Of a DNA stretch of 64,000 nt, positions 30,163 through 41,470 are shown in pieces (position 1 is the stretch's first letter; every line of letters starts with the position of its first letter). The stretch lies in contig CANXME010002184.1 in NCBI GenBank assembly GCA_948144175.1, forward strand, positions 136,001 through 200,000, given 5' to 3'. A program made the position numbers and the translations under genes. Under the pieces are notes generated by a model. That model was given only the letters and a program-made list of their open reading frames with translations, had not been told where the DNA came from and did no database searches. The stretch comes from Closterium sp. NIES-65 (lineage: Eukaryota > Streptophyta > Zygnematophyceae > Desmidiales > Closteriaceae).

Positions 30163-33100
30163 ATGGATCACAGGCCGCCGTCGCTAGCGCATCCCAACAA
30201 ACGCATCCAGCTTTTGCCACCGTCCGATGCGGCGGATGGCACCATCGTTTCGACTCCGATCCGCGATTTCGACATGGAATCGGGGATGGGCATTCTGAGA
30301 GTCAAGGGACGAGTTAAGTCTCTGGACAGTATCAGCCATGGCAGTGCCAGTGCAGCAACGAAAACTCGTAATGCTGCTGCCGAGCATTCTCGTAAGTTCG
30401 ACGAGCCGCCGAAAGCAGATGGCGGGAAATCGAAAGCTCTTGCAAGTATAGAAGAAGGCGAGGACCAGGCTGACGGCGAAAATGGAGTGACGAAGAAGGA
30501 AAAGAAGAAGAAGCTTCGGTGCTCCTTCTGCGATCAAACCAGCTCGGACGAGGTGATTTTGAAGAAGCCCGCGTTGCGTCCGCAAACAATTCGATGAAGT
30601 GCTCCGATTGCATAATCTGCCATCATGTGGCCCTTTTACTGGAATGCGGGAATTGTGTCGCTTGGCGCTGTCAGCGGCGTCCAATACGACACTACCTTCG
30701 TTTCTGTACTCGGAATTCCACTAACAGCATCTTTGTCTCTTTTTTCTCTTTCTCTCTCTTCCTTCCTATGCGTCAGTCGACCGGGGCTTTGGTAGCGGTG
30801 GACGAAAAGGGCGTGGCTTTCGAGCTCGCGGGCGATCTGAGTCCTAATGAGATATGCGTCCACGAGGATTGCCTTCTCTGGTGAGCTCAGAGTATTGTAA
30901 CGAGGATAACCGCATGATATATTAGTCGTAACGAGAGATGCGTCCACAAGGATTGCCTTCTCTGGTGAGTTCAGACGCTTATATTGAGGACAAGTAAATA
31001 AAATCTGAGTCGCGACGAGATATGAGGTCGTCGTTGGGAACAAGGTCCGTGAACACTCGGAGCGTTTTATGAAATGAAAGTACCAGTACTAAGAACGTTG
31101 TAAGGCTCTCGCTCCCTGTTGTTACTCCCTAAGGGACCGACGCATCAGCGCCTCAAGGACCGATTTCTGAACGTGCAGAGGGAGCTGCGCCAATTGCGTA
31201 AGCTACCTCCTTCGTGCTCCCGTCACTCCCGCGCCCTTTGCTCCGCCACTTTCCCCCGCAGGTCCCCCGAGGTGCATTTCACCAAGGGGCGATTCGTGAA
31301 CGTGCAGAAGGAGCTGCGCCGATCGGGGGGCTCACTTCCCCACCACCCTCCTCCCCACACATCATCCCCCTTTCGCTCGTTTCCGATCCCTTGTTCTCCG
31401 CGTCTCCCCTTGCGCAGGTCCCCCGAGGTGCATTTCACCAAGGGTCGTTTTATGAACGTGCAGAAGGAGCTGCGGCGGTCGGGAGGGCTCTATTGCACCG
31501 TGTGCGGCGGGCGCGGCGCGGCGCTGGGTTGCCGCGTCCCCGCGTGCCGCCACACGTACCACGTGCCGTGCGCGCGACGCACTCCTGGCTGCCACTTCGA
31601 TGACGTAAGTTCTCCACGTGCCTCACTGCTCTAAGCACGTTTAAGTAAGTGGACCTTTGAAATCACACCCTTTATAAGCACATCCTCTGTATTTACTCAA
31701 AGTACACTCACGCGCTCTCCTGCCCGCAACCACCGCCTGTGGGCATCGAAGCGAAGAAACTGAAAAACGAGCCAAAGTCTGACGACAAGCATTCATCTCA
31801 CCCTATGTGCACGCACAATCTTTATGCGCACCCCACCAGGACGCATACGTGCTCTCCTGCCCGCAACACCCGCCCGTGGGCGCCAAACCGAAAAAGCTCA
31901 AGCGCAAGCAGCCATCCCCCCCGGCGGCGCCGGCGCATGCGGACGATTCGGAGGACGAGGAGGATGCAGGGAACGCGCAGGACGCGCTGCGGGGGAAGGA
32001 GGACGCCCGCGCGCCCCCCGTTGCGGGGAAGAACCAGAGGCGTGCGCGGACTGGCGCAGGGGGGAAGGGCGCGGGGGCAGGGGGGAGAAAGACTTCCGCG
32101 CAAGGAGCGGCTACAGTGGCGCCCGAGGTTCCTGTAACGAAAGATGTGACTATAAAGGGCGCTGTCAAGGACGTCGCTATGAAGGATGTGACTACGAAGG
32201 GGGTAGCGGCCGTGAAAAGCAAAGAAGAGGATGCGGCACGAGCGGGGAAAGCATCAGCTCCTATAGCCAAGGTTCCTGTGACAAAGAATGTGACTATGAA
32301 GGGCGTGACTCTGAAGGATGAAGCTGCAGGGGGCAAGAAGATTGAAGAGAGCATGGCACGTGTGGGCAAGGAGTGCAGATCGGTGGAGCGAGGTAAGTTC
32401 CCCGTCGATAGGGAGTTTGAAGGGATGTGAGTACACTGATGTGACTTATCAAGATTTCACGTGATTTTTTTTTTTTTTTTTTAATACTACTAAATACAGG
32501 TCGCGTTACTCACAATATTGTGCTTTGTAACTTCCAAAACTTGCAGGCTTGTCTCCTGCGAAATCTTCAGAGAAAATGCCTGTGGAAGCTCTGACCAAAG
32601 GTGCTACTGCAACTGATGCTGGTGCCAGTGCCGTTGCTGCAACTGGTGCTGGTGATGCCACTGCCGCTGCTACCGCTACTGCCGCCACTGCCGCCGCCGC
32701 TGCCTCTTCTGTCAAGGTTACTCCGGGAACAGATGCAGCGAGAGATGTGACAATAACGAGCACTGCAAAGAAGGACAAGGGCAAGGGAGTGGAGGAGGGG
32801 GACAGCGAGCAGGAGACAGAGAGGGGCGTGAGCTTTGCAGCAGCAAACGCACTGGCTCCTTGTAGTAGCAGCAAGAAAGGGCAACCCTGTCCTAATGATT
32901 CATCCCCCAAGCCTTCCGGTAGCGTCGCTTCTGTTTCTCTTGCTGATGATGCTTCGGCAAAGCTGATGGCACAGGCTCGGGTGACTAAAGCGGATAGCGG
33001 TGCAGTCTTTAAGGTGCCTCAACCGGTGGTTAAGGTGCCTCAGGCTGGTGCCTCAGTGGCCCATGCGGTAGTTAAACCGCCTTTGGATCGGCTGGCTAAG

Positions 33101-33291
33101 GGTGAGGGGAAGGAGGGTGAGAAGGAAAGGAAGGGAGAGGGAGATAAGGGAGATGAGGGAGAGGGAAGCAAGGAGGTGGAGGGAGAAGGTTCTCTTCTTA
33201 GACGGAATGAAGGAGCACCGACAACGCAAGAGAGAGGAAAGGAGAAGGAAAAGAAGCAAGATATGGGTGCTGGTGTTGCTGGTGCTGCTGC

Positions 33292-33366
<75 letters not shown>

Positions 33367-36300
33367 AGCGGCTGCTGCTGAAGTGGCTGTGACAATGGGA
33401 GCAAGGAAATCAGCCTCAGTGGCAGCAGATGGCGCCTCTTGCTCCAGGAACAGCGGCAAGCCTCCCAGGTATGGGTATGGGTTAATGCTTTGAGGTGCAT
33501 CCGAACTGGGCTAGGCATGGGATGGTGTGGTAAGCTGCATGGTGGTGTGCTGGCATGGATGGGTGGTATGCCTCTTGCTCTAGGAACAGCGGCAAGCCTC
33601 CCAGGTAAAGGGTATGGGATAGATTCAGGGCAAGTTGCACTCAGAATTGCAGATTCGTCGTAGTTTTCTCCTGTTCCTATCCCTCTGCGACCTGTGTGTC
33701 CTCCTGGGGCTCAGCTTTAATTTCTGCACTGCATATTACTAGTAGCTTCCCGATCAACCCCCCTCCCGTTATTTATTCCTTTTTCTCTGGTTCTCTGCTT
33801 CTCCCGTCTGCAGCCAGTGGGTTCTGTGCGGGTCAGCCCTTGATTCAGCGTCCAAGGTGAGAGATCTACCGCTTACAGCCACATGTACTGTGCTGTGACT
33901 GCATGTGATGTGACTGCATGTGATGTGAGTGCATGTGATGTGACAATACACCAATTTGTGGCACTTGCGTTCTGTGCGGGTCAGCCCTTGATTCAGCGTC
34001 CAAGGTGAGAGATCTACCGCTTACAGCCACATGTACTGTGCTGTGACTGCATGTGCTGTGACTGCATGTGATGTGACTGCATGTGATGTGACTGCATGTG
34101 ATGTGACAATACACCAATTTGTGGCACTTACGCTGTGTGGGTCAGCCCTTGATTCAGCGTCCAAGGTGAGAGATTCACAGGTTACAGCCACGTACGCTGT
34201 TATGTGACTCCATGGGATGTTGCTGTATAGGATGTGACTGTACGTGGAGTGGCAGATGACTTGACTTGCATATGATTTGACTGCATACGATTTGACTGCA
34301 TACGATTTGACTGCATACGATTTGACTGCATACGATTTGACTGCATACGATTTGACTGCGTATGATTTGACTGCATACGATTTGACTGCATATGATTTGA
34401 CTGCATACGATTTGACTGCATACGATTTGACTGCATACGATTTGACTGCATACGATTTGACTGCATACGATTTGACTGCAAACGATTTGACTGCATGTGA
34501 TTTGACTGCGTGTGATGGGTCTGCGTGTGGTGTTACGATAATCCAATATGTGACTGAAGTTGTGAGTAGCCTGATCACTAATCGCATTTCTAGTCTCAAC
34601 AACAGTCCCCCTTTACTGCACAAACCATCTTCCGCCACTCTCTCCCCACTTACCCCCCCCACCACCACCCCTCTATCTTTTCCCTCTCCCTCCTCTCCCC
34701 TTCCCCCTCTCCCCCAAATCCCCCCCAACTCTCCCCCACTCTCCCTCCCCCTCCCATAGGCCCGCCTAGTCAAATTCGCTGACGCAATGGGCGCACAGCT
34801 GACGTCAGACTGGAGTCCACGTGTCACCCACTTATTGGTCGGCACAGATTCCGAGGGGAAGGCACGGAGGACGCTCAAGATGGTGATGGCTATCCTGCAC
34901 GGGCAGTGGGTGCTTAGCAGCAAGTGTAAGTGTTTTGTTGTGTTTGGCAACAAATGCTTCGTTTAGCAGCAAGTGTGAGTGTTTTGTTGTGCTTGGCAAC
35001 AAATGCTTCGTTTAGCAGCACGTGTAAGTGTTTTGTTGTGCTTGGCAACAAATGCTTCGTTTAGCAGCAAGTGTAACTGTTTTGTTGTGTTTGGCAACAA
35101 ATGCTTCGTTTAGCAACAAGTGTTACTGTTGCATGCAACCTTCACCCATGCCCGACCCATGCCCCCACCCATGCCCCCACCCATGCCATCCTCCCCCACA
35201 GCCATCTCCCCAACCGCTGTGCCGGCTGAGGGTCCACTTGAGTTGCTCTGTGACTAGATGACTTCTGAGTCGACTCAACCCAACCGCTGTGCCTGCTGAG
35301 GGTCCACTTGAGTCGCTCTGTGACTAGATGACTTTTGAGTCGACTCAAAACCCAACCGCTGTGCCGGCTGAGGGTCCACTTGAGTTGCTCTGTGACTAGA
35401 TGACTTTTGAGTCGACTCAACCCAACCGCTGTGTCGGCTGAGGGTCCATTTGAGTTGCTCTGTGACTAGAGAACCAGGAAAGAACCACCCTTAGCTTTCT
35501 CTCTTTCCTCCTCGTTGCGCCCCCTCTCCCCTCCCACAACAGGGTTGCCATCCTCCCCCACCGCCGCTTCCCTGGCCTCCCTGCCTGCTGAGGGACCATT
35601 TGAGGTGCTCTGTGACTCGCACGACGAGTCTGGTGGGGCTACACGCGGCCGGCTGCACTATGCGGTGAGTGCACGGCTGTAGCACGGAGCATGATTATTG
35701 CAAGGCTGGCAGTAGGTGCTGTAGCAGTGCGAGTCTGAAGGCATATGAGGTACTCTGTGACTCGCACGACGAGTCTGGCGGGGCTACACGCGGCAGGCTG
35801 CACTATGCGGTGAGTGCACGGCTGTAGCACACATAGAGTGTGGCTGTAGCACGGCTGTAGCATATTTGAAAGCATGTGAGGTGCTCTGTGACTCGCACGA
35901 CGAGTCTGGCGGGGCTACACGCGGCAGGCTGCACTATGCGGTGAGTGCAGAGGACTGCTGTAGCACACATAGAGTGGCTGTAGCACCGCTGTAGCACGGC
36001 TGTAGCACGCCTGAATCAAGGATGGGCGGTAGCAGGACGGTTTATCTCTCCCCTATCCCATGCCTCCCTATCAGCCCATGGCCAAGGGTCATTCCTCGCC
36101 GCCTCCCCTCTTCACCAACATCACGGCGGTGTTTCTTTGGGGAAGCTTTTTCATTCCTCTCTTCTCCCCTCCATCTCCTCCCCTCCCATGCCGCCCATTC
36201 AGCCCATGGCCAAGGGTCAATTCCTCGCTGCCTCCCCTCTTCACCAATATCGCAGCCAGTGTTTTCGGAAGGCTCATTCGTCATCCCTTCTCTAGCTTCC

Positions 36301-37699
36301 CTTCCCATTCCTCTTGTCTCCCTGTTTTCCCCATGGCCAAGGGTCATACCTCTCCTCCCCTTGTGTGATGAGTAGACTCAAAAATCGACGCATCACACGC
36401 GTTGCAACAGCACCCCATGGCCAAGGGTCATACCTCTCTTCCTCTCTTTGCCAACATCATGGTGGTGGTTCTTCAGGGCAGCTTTCTCACTCCTCTTTTG
36501 AGTCAACTCAAAGGAGACTTTTGAGTCGAATCAAAGGAGACTTTTGAGTCGACTCTAAAGTCACCTCTCCTCCTCTCTTTGCCAACATCACGGTGGTGTT
36601 TCTTCAGGGCAGCTTTCTCACTCTCTTCTCCCCTCCATCTTCTCCCCTCCATTTTCTCCCCTCCATCTTCTCCCCTCCATCTTCTCCCCTCCTCTCTTCT
36701 CCCCTCCATCTTCTCCCCTCCATCTTCTCCCCTCCATCTTCTCCCCTCCATCTTCTCCCCTCCATCTTCTCCCCTCCATCTTCTCCCCTCCATCTTCTCG
36801 AACGCGGCACTCAGCCCTTCTCTCCTCCCCTTCGCTCCTCTTCCTTTCTCTCTCCTTCCGTCCCCGCTTCTCCCCTTCCATGTCTCCCATTCAGCCCATG
36901 GCCAAGGGTCATCCCTCGCCGCCCCCCCTCTTCGCCAGCATCACAGCGGTCTTTCTTGAGGGCGGCTTCCTCAGCCCTTCTCTCTCCTCTCCTCTCCCCT
37001 CTTCTCTCCTCCCCTCCCATGCCTCCCTATCAGCCCATCGGTAAAGGCCATCCCTTGCCGCCTCCCCTCTTCGCCAGCATCACAGCGGTCTTTCTTGAGG
37101 GTGGCTTCCTCAGCCCTTCCTTTGCTGACGTGGCAAGCATCCTCCAGGTGGGATTCGCTACAGGTAGCTTTGCCATCTCGCTATAATATTCCTCTGCAAC
37201 CCTTTCTGTTCCTCTCAATCAGTTTTTTGAGAATTCTAAAAAAAAAAAAAACAGATTCCACCATATCATCTGTAACCCTTACCCATACAAATCTCCCCAA
37301 AAACCCCATTTGTGTTACCACCCCTCAATCCCCTATTTTCCTTTCTTCCCTTCCCAGTGCGGTGGCGGCACCGTCATTCCAAGCAGCGCCTTACAGTCCC
37401 CCACAGCCAAGACCCTTCTTGCTGCCTTCTCCAACCCCTCCAACACAACAAACAGCACCACCATTGCCGCCGAAAAAAGGAGAGGAGAGGAAGGGGAGAC
37501 GAAAATACTCTTGGTGGTGTATGCAGATGTGCCTGCAAACACACCCAGTGGCTCGGGTAAGATGCGGCGGGAACTGGCGCTGGTGGAGAAGCGGAGGGAA
37601 GCTGCTGGGCAAGTGGGGAAGGAGGTGGGGGCTCGTGGCTGTGTGACGCATAACTGGATCATTGATTCGGCTGCTGCGTTTGAGCTGAAACCATTCTGA
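30163..37699 (+). CDS. BRCA1/BARD1-like DNA-repair protein (ePHD finger and tandem BRCT), ten-exon model
   Basis: Exons: 30163-30552, 30777-30880, 31418-31604, 31840-32392, 32547-33468, 33814-33856, 34760-34925, 35543-35664, 37034-37147, 37358-37699. All have GT-AG borders, phases match and the sum is 980 codons plus TGA. Residues about 119-240 form an extended PHD finger: RCSFCDQTSSDE, ICVHEDCLLW, YCTVCGGRGAALGC, HTYHVPCARRTPGC, YVLSCPQH. Residues 241-718 are a low-complexity linker with a poly-Ala run of about 30 and VTKDVTIKG-like repeats. BRCT 1 is about 720-830 (QWVLCGSAL, LVKFADAMGAQL, VTHLLVG, ILHGQWVLSSKW), BRCT 2 about 832-978 (LFASITAVFL, CGGGTVIPS, VTHNWIIDSAA). In plants such proteins act in homologous-recombination repair through phosphopeptide-binding BRCTs. 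No RING domain precedes the ePHD, unlike typical BRCA1/BARD1. Introns are full of copies of neighbouring exon borders. Confidence 0.82.
30900..31417 (+). repeat. intron 2 with decoy copies of exon 2 end and exon 3 start
   Basis: 30935-30976 repeats the end of exon 2 with its donor (ATGCGTCCACAAGGATTGCC then TTCTCTGGTGAGTTCAG). At 31128-31195 and 31262-31330 are two copies of the start of exon 3 (around GTGCATTTCACCAAGGGGCG and GAACGTGCAGAAGGAGCTGC), the second with its own acceptor CCGCAG. Only the third copy, 31418 on, runs into the zinc-finger codons. Confidence 0.8.
33280..33385 (+). repeat. GCT trinucleotide run encoding poly-Ala
   Basis: About 30 consecutive GCT/GCC/GCA triplets inside exon 5 of the BRCA1-like gene. 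A length-variable site is likely. Confidence 0.9.
33567..34190 (+). repeat. introns 5 and 6: copies of exon 5 and exon 6 ends with donors
   Basis: 33567-33610 repeats the last 30 nt of exon 5 and its donor (AACAGCGGCAAGCCTCCCAG-GTAAAG). Exon 6 end plus donor (GGGTCAGCCCTTGATTCAGC, GTCCAAGGTGAGAGAT) recurs at about 33966-34020 and 34129-34182. TGACTGCATGTGATG microsatellite units separate the copies. Confidence 0.85.
34262..34512 (+). repeat. 15-bp minisatellite in intron 6
   Basis: About 16 copies of TGACTGCATACGATT. All frames are open in places because the period is a multiple of three; not coding. Confidence 0.92.
34918..35125 (+). repeat. intron 7: copies of the exon 7 end and donor
   Basis: Four to five units of about 60 bp, each with TTTAGCAGCAAGTGTAAGTG followed by TTTTGTTGTGCTTGGCAACA. 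The first unit contains the true exon 7 end (AGCAGCAAGT-GTAAG). Confidence 0.88.
35211..35475 (+). repeat. decayed copies of exon 8 upstream of it, punctuated by a palindrome
   Basis: Four copies (about 65 bp) of GGCTGAGGGTCCACTTGAGT TGCTCTGTGACTAG, a worn version of exon 8 (GCTGAGGGACCATTTGAGGT). Copies are joined by TTTTGAGTCGACTCAAAA (35333-35350, perfect) or variants of it. Confidence 0.85.
35665..35990 (+). repeat. intron 8: two copies of exon 8 end with donor
   Basis: 35745-35815 and 35877-35946 repeat GAGGTGCTCTGTGACTCGCA through CTGCACTATGCG-GTGAGTG, i.e. the last 66 nt of exon 8 and its donor, separated by CTGTAGCACGG repeats. Confidence 0.88.
36040..37033 (+). repeat. intron 8: copies of the acceptor and start of exon 9, plus CT-rich minisatellite
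   Basis: At least six copies of CAGCCCATGGCCAAGGGTCA and the following exon 9 start (about 36065, 36198, 36335, 36410, 36565, 36893). 36480-36560 carries three GACTTTTGAGTCGA-type palindromes. 36620-36800 is a CTCCATCTTCTCCC minisatellite (14-15 bp). The copy at 37034 continues into the exon used in the model. Confidence 0.82.
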
Positions 37700-38450
37700 T
37701 GTGCCTGCAAGCACTCCCTGTGGATCGGGTAAGATGCGGCGGGAACTGGCGCTGGTGGAGAAGCGGAGGGAAGCTGCTGGGCAACTGGGGAAGGAGGTGG
37801 GGGCTCGTGCCTGTGTGACGCACAACTGGATCATAGACTCGGCTGCTGCGTTTGAGCTGAAACCATTCTGATGTGCCTGCAAGCACTCCCGGTGGGTTGG
37901 GTAAGATGCTGCGGAAACTGGCTCTGGTGGAGAGGCGGGGGGGGGGGGGCTGCTGGGCTATTGGCGAAGGAGGTGGGGGCTCGTGCCCGTGTGACGCATA
38001 ACTGGATCATTGACTAGGCTGCTGGGTTTGAGCTGAAATCATTCTAGAGCGTACCTAGTTGGTTCTTCAGAAATGTGGCAAAGGCTCGTACATGTCTGAC
38101 GCATAACTGGATCATTGACTAGGCTGCTGGGTTTGAGCTCAAGGCGCTCTTGTAGAGTGCTTGGTGCTTGAGTGTACTAGGTAGGCCTCGAGAGGCTTGG
38201 GGAAGAAGGTGGGGGCTCGTTCCTGTCTGACTCACAACTGGAACATTGACTCTGCTGCTCACAACCACCTAGTTTCTAGTGCTTGTGTGACACACCATCG
38301 GATGATTCACGTGTTTCATCCGTAAGGCACAGTGGAGTAGAGGCTTCATTTTGCTTCTACTGTGTCTACACATCAGTGTTTCACAAGTGCCAGTGTGTGT
38401 GACGCTCAATTGGATTATTGATTCGGATGCTGCGTTGAATGTATTAGACT
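37700..38450 (+). repeat. tandem copies of the last exon downstream of the BRCA1-like gene
   Basis: Starting right at the stop, 37700-37871 repeats the last 172 bp of exon 10 almost exactly (including GTAAGATGCGGCGGGAACTG and the stop). 37872-38047 is a worse copy, and fragments (TGTGTGACGCATAACTGGAT) recur to about 38430. Confidence 0.88.
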
Positions 38451-39149
38451 CCGTAGGGGCTTACGCTGGGTAAGTGAGAGGAGTTACCATCAGCAGCAGA
38501 TCACTCGCCAACATCGTATTCTCACCAGTTTACTTCACGGAGGTTATTTCCTTCTTTACGTTTCCCTTGTATCTTCTCTCATGTTTAACATTCATAAAAT
38601 ATTTTACAACCCCCAACATATCATGATGTATGTACTCATGATGTATGACATATACAGTCATGTGTTGTGTAAGCGCGGTTGCTTATAATTTACAGTTGCT
38701 TGTTTCTATTTGCCGCAGCACTTGCTGCCACATCATGCGCAATTTCCATCGATGAATGCAACTCGCCCATCCCAGGTAAGATCAGGTCAACCAGTTTCAA
38801 CGAGTGCTGCTGGTGGAGTTTCCACCTGCAATCCGAACTTGCTGCGCGCCGTGACCGTGACCATCGGTTGCAAATCGTGAATCGTGGCGTGATCCACTCT
38901 GCCTTCGCAGGTTGGAAAATTGCGAGGATTTGAATTCGCTAGCCATATCGTTAGAGTAACCAGATTCGCGGCGCTCGCCACGCCACCATCGCAACCCGCT
39001 GGCCTGTGGAGCAGGAGAACAGCGAAACTCACGGATTCCACCTGGCGCGAAAACACATTTCCCGCCAAGCGTGCACCCTGGTTCCTGAGAATGTTGTGCG
39101 AGCCGCGTTCTCACCACCATCCTTCAATGTTTTCCAAGCACGAGCCTTG
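38451..39149 (+). other. intergenic; possible stray signal-peptide exon
   Basis: Around 38700-38775 a frame reads CLFLFAAALAATSCAISIDE and ends at a good donor (CCCAGGTAAGATC), much like exon 1 of the Gly/Lys-rich gene downstream (ending GCCTGGTAAGATT). There is no in-frame ATG, so it may be a relic or part of an unseen gene. Otherwise I see nothing. Confidence 0.3.
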
Positions 39150-39156
39150 TATAAAA
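39150..39156 (+). promoter_or_regulatory. TATA box of the Gly/Lys-rich protein gene
   Basis: TATAAAA about 160 bp upstream of the ATG, followed by a pyrimidine-rich start-site region (CTCTCGTCCCGCAC). Confidence 0.6.
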
Positions 39157-39315
39157 ACCTCTCGTCCCGCACATAATTGTCATCAGTTCCCATCTCATGC
39201 TTCCACCTCGTGATCTTCCATTCCCGTTTTCTTCGATTAGCCTCACTTCGCCTCGAGTAATCCTCTTTCCGCTGGTTCGTGGCACTTCGACAAGCGTCGA
39301 GATTCAGCTGCTAGA

Positions 39316-40322
39316 ATGGGTTCCAGGATGCGAAGTTTGTCCGTGCCGCTGCTTCTCCTTGCGCTTTTCGTAGCGTCAGCCTCCGTCGCGCCTGGTAAGA
39401 TTCTCACACCTCGTATCGCCGCGCGGTGATAACTCACCCCCCCGAAATTGCGCATTTTTACCAAAATCTCAGATTCCTTTCTCTCAAATATCACTTCCGT
39501 CTCCTCGCACTGCCTTCCCTTTTGTGCCGTTCTCCTCTTTCCCGATACTCGGGAGCTATTTCGAGTTCATCATGCCGCCTCTAAACTCTCGCATTCTCTC
39601 CAATTCACGCAGCGTCTGGAAGGACCTTGTCTCCTCGTCGCATCCTAGGCCTTTCGCTTCTCAGCTTCCCCAAGTCCTCGACCACTGCTCTACTAGCCAC
39701 TCCCGGAGGCACTGGCGGAGACACTGGCGGCGATACCGGCAGTGGCGGCGACATTGGGGGAGGCGGCGATGCGGGGGGAGGCGGAGAACCTGGCGGTCCT
39801 GGCGGAGACGTCGGCGGCGAGCAGGGCGGTCCTAAGGGTCCCCCTGGTGGCGACAATGGGGATACCGCCAGTGGCGGAGATACCGGCAGTGGCGGCGACG
39901 TTGGGGGAGGCGAGGGTGGCCCGCCACTGATCGGCGCTGGCGGAAAGGGCGGGAAGGGCGGAAAGGGAGGGAAGGGTGGGAAGGGCGGAAAAGGCGGAAA
40001 GGGAGGGAAAGGGGGCAAGGGGGGAAAGGGGGGGAAACCTGGTAACCAGCAGGGGGGACCTGGCGGAGATCAGAGGGGTTCTGACGGAGAGCAAGGGGGG
40101 GCTGGTGGGGAGCAGGGGGGATCCGGCGGGGAGCAGGGGGGATCTGGTGGAGAGCAGGGCGGGGCTGGCGGGGAGCAGGGGGGAGCAGAGGGGCAGGATC
40201 AGGGCCAGACCGCAGGCACAACGAGCACAGGGAAGGGTGGAAAGGCTGGAAAGGGTGGAAAGGGTGGGAAAGGAGGGAAGGGAGGCAAGGGTGGAAAGGG
40301 TGGCAAAGGTGGAAAGAAATAA
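39316..40322 (+). CDS. secreted glycine/lysine-rich protein, two exons
   Basis: Exon 1 39316-39394 (ATG to CCTG-GTAAGA), exon 2 39649-40322 (acceptor CATCCTAG), phase 1 at the join, total 250 residues. Exon 1 is almost exactly a signal peptide (MGSRMRSLSVPLLLLALFVA, then SASVAPG). Exon 2 starts with a short Ser/Leu region, then GGDTGG-type acidic Gly repeats, a first block of about ten GGK triplets, GGEQGGSGGEQ repeats, and a second GGK block to the C-terminus. Structural glycine-rich proteins of the cell wall look like this; the alternation of acidic and lysine-rich blocks could allow ionic cross-linking, which is inference. It has its own TATA box. I cannot assign a family. Confidence 0.7.
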
Positions 40323-40382
40323 AAGGCTATTGCAATAGCTAGGGGGTTGTAAAATTACTTGTTTTTGTATTACTAATGCTGT

Positions 40383-40584
40383 TGTAAGGAAAATTCCTTT
40401 TCCTTACTTCGCGTCCCCGCTCAGCGCGTACACCACTGTAGCACCACAGTCAGCACCGTTACCACTCGCAACTCTCGCATCGACAATCCTCCCGCCACCT
40501 TCGCACGTCGCACCCCGACCTCACGGCTCGGCGGGTAACCCGCGCTCCGGGCCTCCCTGTCCTTCCTCAATTGCACTCGTAACA
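40383..40584 (+). mobile_element. solo LTR related to gypsy 2, plus orientation
   Basis: TGTAAGGAAAATTCC...ACTCGTAACA flanked by a perfect GCTGT duplication (40378-40382 and 40585-40589), with no internal region: a solo LTR left by LTR-LTR recombination. Compared with the 332-bp LTRs it lacks about 125 bp near its 3' part and is more diverged, so it belongs to a sister subfamily. It lies 60 bp after the stop of the Gly/Lys-rich gene, perhaps within its 3' UTR. Confidence 0.85.
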
Positions 40585-40589
40585 GCTGT

Positions 40590-41012
40590 ACACAAAGTCC
40601 CCATTTTTAAGAGGGTATCATATTCTGTACGCTCTCTCCCAACGGACAGGGGGAAGGGGAAAGCCTTGTTTTTTTCCAGATTGCCCTTTGTGCTCTCCTA
40701 ATGGGATTGCAAAACCAACTCTCTAAATACATCTCGCACTTTAGATGCGTGACTTTAGATGTCTTATAATTTTGAGAAATTTACAGAGCAATTTCTTCCA
40801 CGAATCAGGTTGTGGCACCATTTACTTATATAAATTTCATACAATATGTTCTTCTACATCTACAGTTAGTTTTAGTGGCAGTTAGCTGCTGTACTGTAGT
40901 TGTAGGCTGTAAGCTGTAACCATAAATATGTTTCTCGTTTAAGGAGTCTTTATAAGCGTTTGAAACTGCTGGGGATTAAACAACAGAACTGAGTATTCGG
41001 TTCATCTGGTAT
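40590..41012. other. AT-rich intergenic stretch
   Basis: No coding frame, repeat or element recognised. Confidence 0.4.
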
Positions 41013-41465
41013 GGGAGAAGAGAACAGAACTGCTGCGCTGTTGCCATACTGCCGCGCTGTTGCCATACTGCCGCGCTGTTGGCATACCACCATGCCACCG
41101 TGTCACCATGTCACCATGTGGCCATGCCATGTGCTGCCATGCTGCCATGCCGTATGCTGCCATGCGGTTTGCTATACCGCCATACCACGAGGTGTGGCTG
41201 TTGCGGTACGAATCAAGTCAGCACCTGTTGGATCGGATTGGAATGGAATGGGACAAAGGAGGTTGCTGGTTGGTGGTTGCCATGCTGCCATGCCATGCAA
41301 TCACCATACTGCCATACCACAAGGTATGGCTGTTGATTTTTTATTCGACTCAAAAGTCACCTCAATGGGACAAAGGAGATTGCTGCCATGCCATGTTGCC
41401 ATGCCATGCAGTCACCATACCGCCATACCACGAGGTGTGGTTGCTGCCAGTATGAAAAGTCAGCA
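41013..41465. repeat. short imperfect repeats (GCCATACTGCC / CACCATGTCACC family)
   Basis: Mixed 7-20 bp repeats including CCATACCACGAGGTGTGGCT three times and a worn palindrome remnant (ATTCGACTCAAAAGTCAC) at about 41346. Confidence 0.7.
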
Positions 41466-41470
41466 CCTGT

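Noticed and set aside
31128..31330. Use of the first two exon 3-like copies as coding exons of the BRCA1-like gene
   Set aside because: They end without a suitable donor in phase and do not lead into the zinc-finger codons; only 31418-31604 gives an in-phase ePHD.
38679..38933. Independent small gene with a signal peptide
   Set aside because: No in-frame ATG and no downstream exon found; listed only as a possible relic exon.
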